Shown here piece after piece: positions 52,470 through 61,207 of a stretch of 64,000 nucleotides of DNA. The position numbers were made by a program, and so were the translations under genes. The notes beneath the pieces are model-generated. The model saw only the letters and a list, made by a program, of their open reading frames with translations, searched no databases and had not been told where the DNA came from. Location of the stretch: assembly GCA_964509335.1 (NCBI GenBank), contig CAZDXB010000003.1, positions 106,299 to 170,298 on the forward strand, written 5' to 3'. Every line of letters starts with the position of its first letter. The first letter of the stretch is position 1. The DNA comes from CAZDXB01 sp964509335. Lineage in GTDB: Bacteria > Bacteroidota > Ignavibacteria > Kapaibacteriales > UBA2268.

Positions 52470-53312
52470 ATGGCTTGGTTTACGCGAAAAGACCAAAATA
52501 TACAAGAGCGCAATCAGAGAGAGATGCCCGACGGGCTTTGGACAAAATGTCCAAAATGCTCAGAAGTTATATACAAAAAACAACTCGAAGAAAATTTGTT
52601 CACTTGCACTAATTGCGGGTATCATTTTAGAATTAGCAGCAATGAATATATTAGAATTATATTAGACGAAGGTTCTTTTGTAGAAACCAACGCAAATTTG
52701 AAGTCAGCCGACCCGCTCGAGTTTAAGGACAGAAAAACGTATCCGGAAAGATTGGAAGCGATGGAAGAAAAGAATCCGTCGCTCAGCGAAGCGTTGACTA
52801 CCGGTTACGGAAAGATTGAAGGTTTCAACGTTTCTTTTGGGGCTATGAATTTTAGCTTTATTGGCGGAAGTATGGGGGCGGTAGTCGGCGAGAAGTTTTA
52901 TCGAGCGGCTAAATATTCTTTGGATAATAATATACCGCTGATTGTAATATCCGCTACCGGCGGAGCGAGGATGCAGGAAGCCGCTTATTCCTTAATGCAG
53001 ATGGCTAAGACGAGCGCCGTTTTAGCCGAGCTTGCCGAAAGCTCCATTCCATATATATCCGTATTAACCGACCCTACTACGGGAGGCGTTAGCGCTTCTT
53101 ACGGAATGTTGGGCGATATTAATATTGCCGAACCGGGAGCTTTAATAGGTTTTGCCGGTCCGAGAGTAATAGAGCAGACGATAAAAAGAAAATTGCCCGA
53201 AGGATTCCAGCGTTCGGAGTTCCTAGTTGAACACGGATTCGTCGATATGATAGTAGCCAGACAGAATCTAAGAGAAGAAATTGGCGCCGCTATAGAATGG
53301 TTTCGAAGTTAA
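52470..53312 (+). CDS. accD: Acetyl-CoA carboxylase carboxyltransferase subunit beta
   Basis: A 280-residue protein with a zinc ribbon of four cysteines (Cys27, Cys30, Cys46, Cys49) followed by the crotonase-fold carboxyltransferase domain with SATGGARMQEAAYSLMQMAK and TTGGVSASYGMLGD. It forms malonyl-CoA with AccA for fatty-acid synthesis. It is full length, and AccA is not in the window. Its 3' end overlaps the next gene by 16 bp. Confidence 0.96.
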   Translation: MAWFTRKDQNIQERNQREMPDGLWTKCPKCSEVIYKKQLEENLFTCTNCGYHFRISSNEYIRIILDEGSFVETNANLKSADPLEFKDRKTYPERLEAMEEKNPSLSEALTTGYGKIEGFNVSFGAMNFSFIGGSMGAVVGEKFYRAAKYSLDNNIPLIVISATGGARMQEAAYSLMQMAKTSAVLAELAESSIPYISVLTDPTTGGVSASYGMLGDINIAEPGALIGFAGPRVIEQTIKRKLPEGFQRSEFLVEHGFVDMIVARQNLREEIGAAIEWFRS

Positions 53313-54133
53313 ATTTTGGAGCGCTAATCGCGCTTGTTATTTGTTTGCAGTTATTTGTCTCAGTCGCTTGGAGCGAAGAAAAAAAAGCGGGAGACATCGA
53401 AAACCTTGAATACGAATATAAGCCCTTTAATTCAATCATTTACGCTCAAATAGGTTTTTCTATGGCGTCTGAATCAAAAGAATTTTTCGACAAATACGGC
53501 GAGCTTTTAGGAGGTTTTAAAACTAGTTTTAACAAGAACCCCGCGTTGGGAGCCGGCGTTAAATTTCAATTTTCTGAAAATTTCAGATATTGTGTTGAAT
53601 TTGAATATCTGAAGTTTAAACTTATGGATAATTATTCTTTGGAAATAGCGGAGTTAGACGAGAAATGGATAAGGTCTTTTTCCCAACGAATAACGATAGA
53701 AGATTATCCAGTTTTAGTGTCGTTGGAATATATGCCTATAAATCAACAGTTTAGGACATACGTTGGCGCGGGAGCGGGAGTTTTGATAAGTTCCACTGTA
53801 TGGAACGAAAGCGTCGATTCAAATATACCTCGAGATTCGAGAAAAGGCGGAAAGCATTATGACGAAGTGAATTATTTTCCGTCATTTAGATTTTATGTCG
53901 GAACGGCTCTCGGCTTTGATAAAATCGATGCCAAAAGCTTATTCGGAGGTTTAACCGTTGAATTAAAATACAATTATTCTTTAAGAGAATTTGATATTTT
54001 TCACGAAATAAGCGAACAAATGGAAGAGCTTGACAAAAGAAAAAATTTTAAACAAGAGCTTACAATTTTACCGGGATATATCGGTCTTTATATAGGAGCG
54101 ACTTTAAATTTAAGTCAGTTGAGCGAACAATGA
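53297..54133 (+). CDS. Outer-membrane beta-barrel protein
   Basis: A 278-residue protein starting inside accD. The signal peptide (about 7-26, ending at AWSEE) is followed by beta-strand-rich repeats (for example IIYAQIGFSMASES, KFQFSENFRYCVEFEYLKF) and ends with GLYIGATLNLSQLSEQ. It is a typical eight-stranded small barrel with unknown role. The 16-bp overlap with accD implies translational coupling. Confidence 0.75.
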   Translation: MVSKLNFGALIALVICLQLFVSVAWSEEKKAGDIENLEYEYKPFNSIIYAQIGFSMASESKEFFDKYGELLGGFKTSFNKNPALGAGVKFQFSENFRYCVEFEYLKFKLMDNYSLEIAELDEKWIRSFSQRITIEDYPVLVSLEYMPINQQFRTYVGAGAGVLISSTVWNESVDSNIPRDSRKGGKHYDEVNYFPSFRFYVGTALGFDKIDAKSLFGGLTVELKYNYSLREFDIFHEISEQMEELDKRKNFKQELTILPGYIGLYIGATLNLSQLSEQ

Positions 54134-54218
54134 CAAATCAATATAAATACCCCAGGACTTGCGCGCGCAGCGCCGCTTCCCCATTAAAGTATTATTAATA
54201 ATATTCAGAGAGGTAGAT

Positions 54219-54503
54219 ATGCAAACACGCATCACTTTCAGGAACTTAGAATCGAACGAGGCGTTAAAAGACGCCGCTATGGAAGCTACCGATAAGTTTG
54301 AGAAATTCAGCGACGATATCATAAGCGCGGACGTAATATTCAACAACGACAATAAGAAATTCGCGGAGTTTACGGTGCACGTCAAAGGCGATACATTGGT
54401 AGCGAAGGAGGGGACGGACGATTTTCTCAAAAGCTTAAACGAGGGGAGCGATAAAATAATAAGACAGATTAGGAAACGGAAGGAGAAGATGCAAAAAAAA
54501 TGA
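54219..54503 (+). CDS. hpf: Ribosome hibernation-promoting factor (short HPF)
   Basis: A 94-residue protein of the ribosomal S30AE family in the short form, which dimerises or silences ribosomes in slow growth. The sequence ITFRNLESNEALKDAAMEATDKFEKF and the C-terminal SDKIIRQIRKRKEKMQ basic helix match the family. The ATG at 54219 is preferred because GAGGTAG lies a few bases before it; the frame opens earlier at 54159. It is followed by a terminator and hprK. Confidence 0.88.
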   Translation: MQTRITFRNLESNEALKDAAMEATDKFEKFSDDIISADVIFNNDNKKFAEFTVHVKGDTLVAKEGTDDFLKSLNEGSDKIIRQIRKRKEKMQKK

Positions 54504-54535
54504 GCGCTTTTATTTGAATAATATATATTATTTTT

Positions 54536-54559
54536 GGGGCTGAAAAGCCCCTTTTTTTT
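54536..54559 (+). terminator. Intrinsic terminator between hpf and hprK
   Basis: GGGGCT-GAAA-AGCCCC (54536-54551) followed by eight T. The GGGAG ribosome site of hprK follows at once. The short hairpin may allow some read-through to hprK. Confidence 0.85.
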
Positions 54560-54571
54560 GGGAGAAAAAAA

Positions 54572-55594
54572 ATGGCTAAAATTGAAGATATACAAGTTCT
54601 GAAAGTAAAGAGCACGAAGGTTAAAGCTTTGTTGGACTCTCCCGCTAAGTTGGAACTACTTACTTCCAAAGACGTTGGGATGGACAATGTTATTGAAGAC
54701 AAAGACCTTTATAGGCCCCAGTTAGCTTTAGCTGGATACGTTGGTTTGTTTAGCTACAAAAGGACGCAAGTTTTTGGCAATACGGAATTCTTCTATCTAA
54801 ACGGCCTATCGGAAGACAGAAGAATAGAAGCGTTCAAAACTTTGGCGCAATTTCCAATCCCTTGTATAGTTGTGACTAACAATCTCCGGCTCGACCAAAA
54901 GCTTTTAAAAATGGCTGAAGGCAATAATATACCGGTTTTTCGCACGCGATACGACACTACAAAGGCTCAAGCTTTGCTCTCGGAATACCTCGACGACCAG
55001 TTCGCGCCGCAAGCGGTCGTCCACGGCTCTTTTGTGGACGTTTACGGCGTAGGCATTCTGTTTACGGGCAGGAGCGGTATCGGCAAGAGCGAAATCACTC
55101 TTGATTTAGTGGAAAGAGGCCATAGGCTAGTCGCCGACGACGTCGTTATGCTCACGAAAAAGCGCGAAGCTATATTGATGGGAACGGGAACAAGTCTTTC
55201 TAAGCATTTTATGGAAATCAGAGGGCTCGGGATTATCGATATTCGCAAGATGTTTGGTATTCGCTCAATTCGATTCCAAAAGAGATTGGAAATAATAGTC
55301 GAGCTTCTCGATTGGGACCCTAAACAGGAATATACTCGAATAGGACTGGACGAAGAACCGATAGAATTGATGGAAGTGGATATTTCAAACGTTAAATTAC
55401 CAATTTTTCCCGGAAAGAACATTACGGTAATAGCCGAAGTAATCGCTATTAACTACCTTTTAAGAACCTACGGATACGACGCCGCCAGCGTATTTTCCGA
55501 CAACTTGGCGGAAAAAATAAAAAATAATAAAGGTCCGCGTTCTGCGTTTGAAGACCAAAGACATATACGATATTTTCAATCGGACAACGAATAA
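54572..55594 (+). CDS. hprK: HPr kinase/phosphorylase
   Basis: A 340-residue protein with the HprK N-terminal domain and a kinase domain with His151 in VVHGSFVDVYG, a P-loop at about 166-173 (GRSGIGKS), the DDVV motif and EIRGLGIIDIRKMFG. The family adds or removes phosphate at HPr Ser46 in PTS control. Many Gram-negative genomes with HprK lack sugar PTS transporters, and no ptsH is in the window. The ATG has GGGAG upstream. Confidence 0.93.
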   Translation: MAKIEDIQVLKVKSTKVKALLDSPAKLELLTSKDVGMDNVIEDKDLYRPQLALAGYVGLFSYKRTQVFGNTEFFYLNGLSEDRRIEAFKTLAQFPIPCIVVTNNLRLDQKLLKMAEGNNIPVFRTRYDTTKAQALLSEYLDDQFAPQAVVHGSFVDVYGVGILFTGRSGIGKSEITLDLVERGHRLVADDVVMLTKKREAILMGTGTSLSKHFMEIRGLGIIDIRKMFGIRSIRFQKRLEIIVELLDWDPKQEYTRIGLDEEPIELMEVDISNVKLPIFPGKNITVIAEVIAINYLLRTYGYDAASVFSDNLAEKIKNNKGPRSAFEDQRHIRYFQSDNE

Positions 55595-55623
55595 TTTGTT
55601 GAATTTACTTAGGCTTAATAATA

Positions 55624-57465
55624 ATGAAGGGGATAATTGCATTTGTTTTAGCCTTAACGCTTATTTTTTCGCTAGCGTTAGCGGATAAAGAGGAACGCGT
55701 TTCCGTAACGGCAAAACCGTCCGAATCGGAAATAGACGCCGGCGAGATATTCACGATTAAAGTCGAATTATCCTTCAAAAAGGGGTGGTACGCCTACGAT
55801 TTAGAGGAGCAAGTAAACGACGAGGGCATTGGACCAATGCCGACGGAAATAACAGTCGGACCGGAAAATCTCTTGAAAATCGCCGGCGATATAGTTAAGT
55901 CGAAGCCGAAGAAAAAATACGACGACGGGTTCGAGACGGATATTTATTATTACGCCGGCAAATCTAGTTTCGAAATTCCCGTTAAAGCGCTTAAAGATAT
56001 TGATTTCGAAGAAGACAGAGCGGCGGCTATAGTTTATATGCAGCTCTGCGACGAAACGCGCTGCTTTCCGCCCGAGGAGTTTGTCGCCCAAATATCTTCG
56101 GAAGCTTACGAGACAGGCGGGTCCGAAGGAGTATTTTCCTTTTTGTGGCTAGCGATGACAGCCGGCGCGTTGGCTTTGCTTACGCCTTGCGTTTTTCCTA
56201 TGGTGCCAATAACCGTTTCCTTTTTCGCCAACAGAGCCGAAAAAAGCAAAGCTAAGTCGCTGAAAGACGCTCTTGTTTACGCTTTGGGGATTATCGTTAC
56301 TTTCACTTTTCTCGGTTTTCTTTTTTCCGTGTTATTCGGCGCTTCGGGCATTCAGGAGTTCGCTAAGAGCCCTTGGGTTTATATGTTTATAGCTTTGATT
56401 TTCATAATTTTTACCTTGAGCTTTTTTGGAGCTTACGAAATACAGCTTCCGCCAAGCTTAATTAATAAATTGGACGCGAAAAGCCGTCAAGGCGAAGGTA
56501 TAATAAGCGTGCTTTTTATGTCGCTTACTTTTTCTTTGGCTTCGTTTTCCTGTACGGGACCCTTGGTGGGCGCGGCGTTGATAGCCGCCGCCAGCGGAGA
56601 GTGGTTTTATCCGTTAATAAGTATGCTCGGCTTTTCGGCGGTTCTAGCGGCGCCGTTTTTCTTATTAGCGCTTTTCCCTTCGGCTCTTTCTTCTTTGCCT
56701 AAATCGGGCGGTTGGATGAATAACATTAAAGTCGTGCTGGGATTTCTCGTTTTGGCGGCTACTTTGTATTTTGTAAACAACGCTTTGGTGCAGTGGGGCG
56801 GCGGTCTTTCCAGAGAATTGTTTTTGAGCCTATGGATAGCTTGTTTCGCCTTGACGGCGCTTTATATACTTGGTGTATTCAAATTGAAAAGCGATAGTCC
56901 CGTTGAATCAATCGGCGTTTTGAGAGTTTTCTTCTCAATCTTTTTCTTCGCTATCACCTTTTATTTAATTAGCGGTTTGTTCGGCGGTAGATTAGGCGAG
57001 TTGGAAACGTATCTTCCCGAATCCGCTAATAAGGGAGCGATAGTCGCAGGCGTTGCCGCCAAAAGCGCGAGTCCGGAAGAAGCTAAATTCGAAGACTGGC
57101 GCGACAATTTCGACGAGGCTTTGGCGGAGGCAAAAAAAGAGCAAAAGCCGATTTTTATAGATTTTACCGGCAAAATGTGCACTAATTGCAAAAAAATGGA
57201 AAAAACTATCTTTCCTAAAGAATCCGTAAAAGAACTTTTGGACAAATTCGTTAAAGTCCGATTGATTACCGACGTAAAAAAGGAGCCATATATATCGAAT
57301 AGAAAATTCCAATTGGAGAGATTCAATTCGGTTTCGATTCCTTTATACGTAATAATGACCCCCGAAGAAAGCATAGTGGCGCAGTTGACATACACCAGCG
57401 ACCCCGAAGAGTTTAAATCTTTCCTAAGAAAAGGATTGCAAGAAGGTCGAGGGAATAATTTATAA
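55624..57465 (+). CDS. dsbD: Thiol:disulfide interchange protein DsbD
   Basis: A 613-residue three-domain protein. It has a signal peptide (1-21), an N-terminal alpha domain with the LCDETRCFPP cysteine pair (about 142-151), a central eight-helix DsbD domain (about 170-470) with TPCVFPM and SFSCTGPLVG, and a C-terminal thioredoxin-like domain with CTNC (about 519-522). It transfers electrons from cytoplasmic thioredoxin to periplasmic reductases, perhaps including the TPR-thioredoxin protein at 38475. Confidence 0.92.
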   Translation: MKGIIAFVLALTLIFSLALADKEERVSVTAKPSESEIDAGEIFTIKVELSFKKGWYAYDLEEQVNDEGIGPMPTEITVGPENLLKIAGDIVKSKPKKKYDDGFETDIYYYAGKSSFEIPVKALKDIDFEEDRAAAIVYMQLCDETRCFPPEEFVAQISSEAYETGGSEGVFSFLWLAMTAGALALLTPCVFPMVPITVSFFANRAEKSKAKSLKDALVYALGIIVTFTFLGFLFSVLFGASGIQEFAKSPWVYMFIALIFIIFTLSFFGAYEIQLPPSLINKLDAKSRQGEGIISVLFMSLTFSLASFSCTGPLVGAALIAAASGEWFYPLISMLGFSAVLAAPFFLLALFPSALSSLPKSGGWMNNIKVVLGFLVLAATLYFVNNALVQWGGGLSRELFLSLWIACFALTALYILGVFKLKSDSPVESIGVLRVFFSIFFFAITFYLISGLFGGRLGELETYLPESANKGAIVAGVAAKSASPEEAKFEDWRDNFDEALAEAKKEQKPIFIDFTGKMCTNCKKMEKTIFPKESVKELLDKFVKVRLITDVKKEPYISNRKFQLERFNSVSIPLYVIMTPEESIVAQLTYTSDPEEFKSFLRKGLQEGRGNNL

Positions 57466-57600
57466 GACATAACTCGTCAGAGACGACATTAGTCTTGTTA
57501 GTTAACTATATATATTTCAAGCTAATAAACAATTTGTAGGGGCTGAAAAATTTCAGACACTATTATCTTTGTTTTTTTATTACTAAATCTCAGTTTCTAA

Positions 57601-57621
57601 TTGTAGTAAAAATCACTACAA
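57601..57621. promoter_or_regulatory. TTGTAGT-N7-ACTACAA perfect palindrome, site C
   Basis: TTGTAGT, spacer AAAAATC, ACTACAA: seven-base perfect arms, 126 bp before the lipoprotein start at 57747. A second arm ACTACAA lies at 57638-57644, 23 bp downstream of the first. It is the best copy of the motif also found at 17373 and 19087. Confidence 0.55.
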
Positions 57622-57746
57622 GATAATAACTGGCATTACTACAAGAAAATGGTAAAAATAGTTACATAATATACTTGACTCCCCCCCATATTTTTATAAT
57701 TTACTATTGTTTAAATATTGATGTTTAATGAAAAAAGAGGTATGCT

Positions 57747-58667
57747 ATTAAAAAGGTATTGTTTTCTATGGGCTTGTTTATACTTTTTTCTTTAGTTCTA
57801 ATAAGCTGTAATGAGGAAAATATCGCCGATAAACATTCTATAAACGAAAACGACGTCGGCGATAGACCGCGTTATTCAAATTTTGAAAACCCGTATGATT
57901 CAATAGGAATTGCGCATAATTTGATACTCGACGCTTTTATAGCAAGAAGAGATTCATTATACCAAGTCTGCGATTCATCTACGTTTGTAAATGAATTCAA
58001 CGAAATTCTTTCGAAAGCTACGTGCGAGGTAGGTTATAAAACGCCTGAAACTAATTGCCAATCAATAATTGAGGATAGTTTATTCGCGGCGCAATCTTAT
58101 TTTGAAGAACTAGACGAGAAAAGCTTTAGCGAATTTGTAGAAGAAAACGTGTCTAATCCAAATACTAAAGGCTATATTTTTGAATTATACGAATATTTCG
58201 ACAATATCAATAATATTGATTCCTTACTCAATGAAATTGAAGAATGGGAATATACGGTTTCTAATGATACTAGTTTAAATGATAATGATAAACAAATGTT
58301 ACTAATGGCGGGTTCGATTGCCAGATATTCAGTGCAGTATTGGTACGAAGTAAATAACAATGAAAGTAGTCCTTGGCATTATGACAATGGCTGCACGCAA
58401 GGCAATTTAATGAAGAAAAGGAAAAGAATTTTGGCAACAGCAAAATGGCAAAAGGTCGCAAAAAGCGATTACTCTTCTTTTGTAAGTTATTCCATTTATA
58501 CTTTAGTTATCCCAGGAACGCAGCCTTGGGTTATTGGCGCGGCGGCAGGTCATACGGCTGCGTCTTCAGCGGCTACCGCTGTTTGGGTGTTTTGGGAAGA
58601 TATAACTGGAGCTATTGAAGACGCAATTGACTGGTTGTGTTTCTGGTGCGATGACGAAAATGATTAG
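57747..58667 (+). CDS. Orphan lipoprotein with possible ATT start
   Basis: About 306 residues if the ATT at 57747 is used. AGAGG lies 6 bp before it and the protein then opens (M)KKVLFSMGLFILFSLVLISC, a textbook lipoprotein signal. Later TTG (57759) and ATG (57768) starts lack a ribosome site. The mature part is acidic and helical with four cysteines between residues 70 and 110. It ends in a hydrophobic, Ala/Gly-rich then Trp/Cys-rich segment (about 265-306). No family is recognised. It is probably controlled through site C. Confidence 0.7.
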   Translation: MKKVLFSMGLFILFSLVLISCNEENIADKHSINENDVGDRPRYSNFENPYDSIGIAHNLILDAFIARRDSLYQVCDSSTFVNEFNEILSKATCEVGYKTPETNCQSIIEDSLFAAQSYFEELDEKSFSEFVEENVSNPNTKGYIFELYEYFDNINNIDSLLNEIEEWEYTVSNDTSLNDNDKQMLLMAGSIARYSVQYWYEVNNNESSPWHYDNGCTQGNLMKKRKRILATAKWQKVAKSDYSSFVSYSIYTLVIPGTQPWVIGAAAGHTAASSAATAVWVFWEDITGAIEDAIDWLCFWCDDEND

Positions 58668-58710
58668 TAATTATAATACATATGTTTATAAACAAATTAT
58701 AATTGCCGTT

Positions 58711-59241
58711 ATGAAAATGACAAAATTAATAATGATTATTAGTCTTTTATTTTTTATGCTTTTAACAAGTACCGCGAAAAAAGAAAACAAAAGCGACAAT
58801 AGAGAGAAAAATATTTTAGGCATAAATTATTATAACGCTTCAGACGGCGACGGACATTACGGAGATTTACTTGGTTTGTCTTGGCAGATTTCAGAAAAAG
58901 CCGACGATAGATTTTTGATTCCTTATATTGAAATGGAGGGAGGAACGTCAATTTCTAGCGGCAATCCTGAATATTTTGTATCTGTTGTCGCCGGCGTGTC
59001 TGAAAATTTGTTTTATAATAAAAATAAATTCAAGTGGTTAACTATTGACGCCGGAGCTGGATTTATTGTCGGTCAAGACAATAACAAGAAAAGTATGATA
59101 GGATGTATCGGTAAATTTGGTTTAAACGTCGCTTATAAAGATATTATATTTAGGTGGGGGATTAACGCGATACCTTCGGATTCAAGATTTAAATTTCCGT
59201 TTGTTGCGGCTTATTCTATTAGTCTTAAATACGCGTTATAA
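58711..59241 (+). CDS. Small exported beta-barrel-like protein
   Basis: About 176 residues from 58711. The frame opens further upstream at 58615, inside the preceding gene, but MKMTKLIMIISLLFFMLL is the natural signal peptide. The mature part alternates as beta strands (GINYYNASDGDGHYG, VSVVAGVSENLFY, AYSISLKYAL ending). It resembles a small outer-membrane protein of unknown role and follows the orphan lipoprotein after 43 bp, probably in one transcript. Confidence 0.62.
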   Translation: MKMTKLIMIISLLFFMLLTSTAKKENKSDNREKNILGINYYNASDGDGHYGDLLGLSWQISEKADDRFLIPYIEMEGGTSISSGNPEYFVSVVAGVSENLFYNKNKFKWLTIDAGAGFIVGQDNNKKSMIGCIGKFGLNVAYKDIIFRWGINAIPSDSRFKFPFVAAYSISLKYAL

Positions 59242-59244
59242 GTA

Positions 59245-59440
59245 GAGCGGACGCCCTCGTCCGCTCAAACCTATTTTATAATTCAATAAATGTGGATTAT
59301 ACGAAGACGGGTGCGTCTTCGCTACTAAATCTGTTGTAAACCGACAGCTTTAGCTGTCGGCTTTCGTCAAGCGGCTTTCAACGTATGCGGAAAGCTAAAG
59401 CTATCCGTTTCCGTGGATTACGAAGACAGGGGCGTCTTCG
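59245..59440. repeat. Cluster of five GC-rich hairpin repeats
   Basis: Five inverted repeats follow one another in a 236-bp non-coding gap: GAGCGGACG/CGTCCGCTC (59245-59266, perfect), CGAAGACG/CGTCTTCG (59302-59321, perfect), CCGACAGCT/AGCTGTCGG (59341-59360, perfect), CGGAAAGCT/AGCTATCCG (59388-59407, one mismatch) and CGAAGACA/CGTCTTCG (59421-59440, one mismatch). The second and fifth are one family: both have GTGGATTA before and CTACTA after. They resemble dispersed REP-like elements. Confidence 0.8.
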
Positions 59441-59477
59441 CTACTATAATTTTATTATATTAAGACGCTTAATGAAA

Positions 59478-60332
59478 CTACGGAATTGTTATCAGAGCGT
59501 TGTCTATTAATCGCGTAGTTCCGACGTAGCAGGCTAATAGAAAAACGACGCGATCGCCCGATTTGAATATCTCAGGTTCTTCGAGAGTGTCGGCGTCCAC
59601 GGCTCTGGCGTAGTCTATTTGTATTCCGCCCGGCTCTCGGAGCGTTTTGATTAGATGCGCGTTTATTTTTTTTCTTTCTCTTTCGCCGTCATCTATCGCT
59701 TTTTCGCCGCTCTCGAGAGCTTTGTATAAGTAGAGGGCTTTTCTTCTTTGTTTCGGCGTTAAGTATATATTTCTCGAACTCAAAGCCAGACCGTCTTGTT
59801 CTCTAACAATGGGCGCGAGGGCGATTTTTACGCCGAAGTTTAAGTCCGCTATGAGTTTCTTGATAACTAGCGATTGTTGGTAATCTTTCTGACCGAACAC
59901 TGCGAAATCCGGATTAGTACAGTTGAAGAGTTTAGCGACTATTGTCGCGACGCCGTTAAAGTGCGTCGGTCGTTTTTCGCCTTCTAATTTTTCAGTAATT
60001 CCCCCCATCTTAATAAAAGTGTTGTATCCTTCGGGATACATTTCTCGGTCGCTTGGATTGAATAAATAGTCCACGCCAATATCTTCGGCTATTTTGAAGT
60101 CTCTGTCAAAGTCTCTCGGGTATTTGGCGAAATCTTCGTTCGGAGCGAATTGGGTTGGGTTAACGTATAAAGACACGACGGTGTAATCGGCTAATTCACG
60201 CGCTTTTTTCATCAAGCTCGTATGTCCTTTATGGAAGTAGCCCATTGTTGGAACGAGAGCCAGCGTTTTTCCTTCTTTGTTAATCGCGCTGGAAATCTCG
60301 CGTGTCTCTATAGCTGTTTTGACTGTTTTCAT
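59478..60332 (-). CDS. panC: Pantothenate synthetase
   Basis: A 284-residue protein that joins pantoate and beta-alanine with ATP in coenzyme A synthesis. It has TMGYFHKGHTSLM (the HxGH signature, His34/His37), YVNPTQFAPNEDFAKYPR, FGQKDYQQ and the LALSSRN loop. Normal length. panB and panD are not here. It lies 18 bp after the yigZ stop on the same strand. Confidence 0.96.
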   Translation of the reverse strand: MKTVKTAIETREISSAINKEGKTLALVPTMGYFHKGHTSLMKKARELADYTVVSLYVNPTQFAPNEDFAKYPRDFDRDFKIAEDIGVDYLFNPSDREMYPEGYNTFIKMGGITEKLEGEKRPTHFNGVATIVAKLFNCTNPDFAVFGQKDYQQSLVIKKLIADLNFGVKIALAPIVREQDGLALSSRNIYLTPKQRRKALYLYKALESGEKAIDDGERERKKINAHLIKTLREPGGIQIDYARAVDADTLEEPEIFKSGDRVVFLLACYVGTTRLIDNALITIP

Positions 60333-60350
60333 TAGCGAATCGATATTTGT

Positions 60351-60962
60351 TTACAATAGAACTGTTCCGGCTCTGCCGGATGTTTGCTCGGTTATCATCT
60401 TTTGAAATTCTTCCGTTTTTGAAAGCGGGATTTCGGCTATTATTTCAACTGCGTCTCTGTAGCTTTCCTCGAATTTAATAGCCGTTTTGTCGATTATCCT
60501 TTTAACGGGGCTTAAATCTTCGTAATCGCACATTACTCTGATTTTTTTTATTATGTAAACTGGCTTTTTTTTGCAAAATTTGAGGGTTCGTTCGGCGGAT
60601 TTTTTATAAGCTCTCGCCAGACCGCCTACTCCGAGCTTCTTGCCGCCGAAATAACGCGTTACGATAACTATCAAGTCGCTCAAATTGTGTTTCTTTATGG
60701 CGAATAAAATAGGATTTCCCGCAGAACCGGAAGGCTCGCCGTCGTCCGAAGCGCGAAATTCCATTCCTTGAGGACCGACCCGATAAGCGAAGCAATTATG
60801 AGTCGCGTCGTGGAATTCCGTTCTTATCGTTCCTAATATTTCTTTAGCTTTTTCTTTTGAAGGGACGGGCGAAGCCGTAGCTATGAACTTCGAACCTTTG
60901 ACTTTTATTTCCGCTCGTTCCTGTTTTTTTATTGTGTAATATAAGTCTTTGTTTTTGCTCAT
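60351..60962 (-). CDS. yigZ: IMPACT/YigZ family protein
   Basis: A 203-residue protein with the UPF0029 N-terminal domain (KGSKFIATASPV, FRASDDGEPSGSAGNPILFAI, VTRYFGGKKLGVGGLARAY) and a C-terminal DUF1949-like domain. Role unknown, related to the translation regulator IMPACT. It probably shares a transcript with panC. Confidence 0.92.
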   Translation of the reverse strand: MSKNKDLYYTIKKQERAEIKVKGSKFIATASPVPSKEKAKEILGTIRTEFHDATHNCFAYRVGPQGMEFRASDDGEPSGSAGNPILFAIKKHNLSDLIVIVTRYFGGKKLGVGGLARAYKKSAERTLKFCKKKPVYIIKKIRVMCDYEDLSPVKRIIDKTAIKFEESYRDAVEIIAEIPLSKTEEFQKMITEQTSGRAGTVLL

Positions 60963-61207
60963 CGTTAACGCTATCTTTTTGTTAAACCATTAGCTCTCTT
61001 TGTCTTAAACCATAGTTCATAATGACTTTGACTGCGTTCGCAACTTTTTATTTTAAAGAACGTAACTTATGTAGTTTTGTTAGCAAAAAACAACCCCTTT
61101 CTATAAATTTAAAATAATATTTCAAAAGAAGAAACGGATTTCGTATTTTTCAGATAATCCGACTACGACGAAAAGAATTATTAGCTTTATAAATTATAGG
61201 CGTTAAA

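Noticed and set aside
57741..57794. Short frame from the ATG at 57743 in another frame, preceded by the same AGAGG
   Set aside because: It stops after 17 codons. It could be a leader peptide, but the ribosome site fits the ATT start of the lipoprotein at least as well, and nothing else supports it.
57821..57840. GCCGATAA word resembling a FliA -10 element
   Set aside because: It lies inside the lipoprotein gene and no TAAA is found at the right distance. No clear sigma-28 promoter was seen in the window.
59242..59477. CRISPR array in the repeat cluster
   Set aside because: The palindromes differ in sequence and spacing, and there are no regular spacers or cas genes.
61068..61085. GTAGT word upstream of the OmpA-family gene at 61208
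   Set aside because: No matching ACTAC arm at the right spacing, and the T before GTAGT is preceded by A instead of T.
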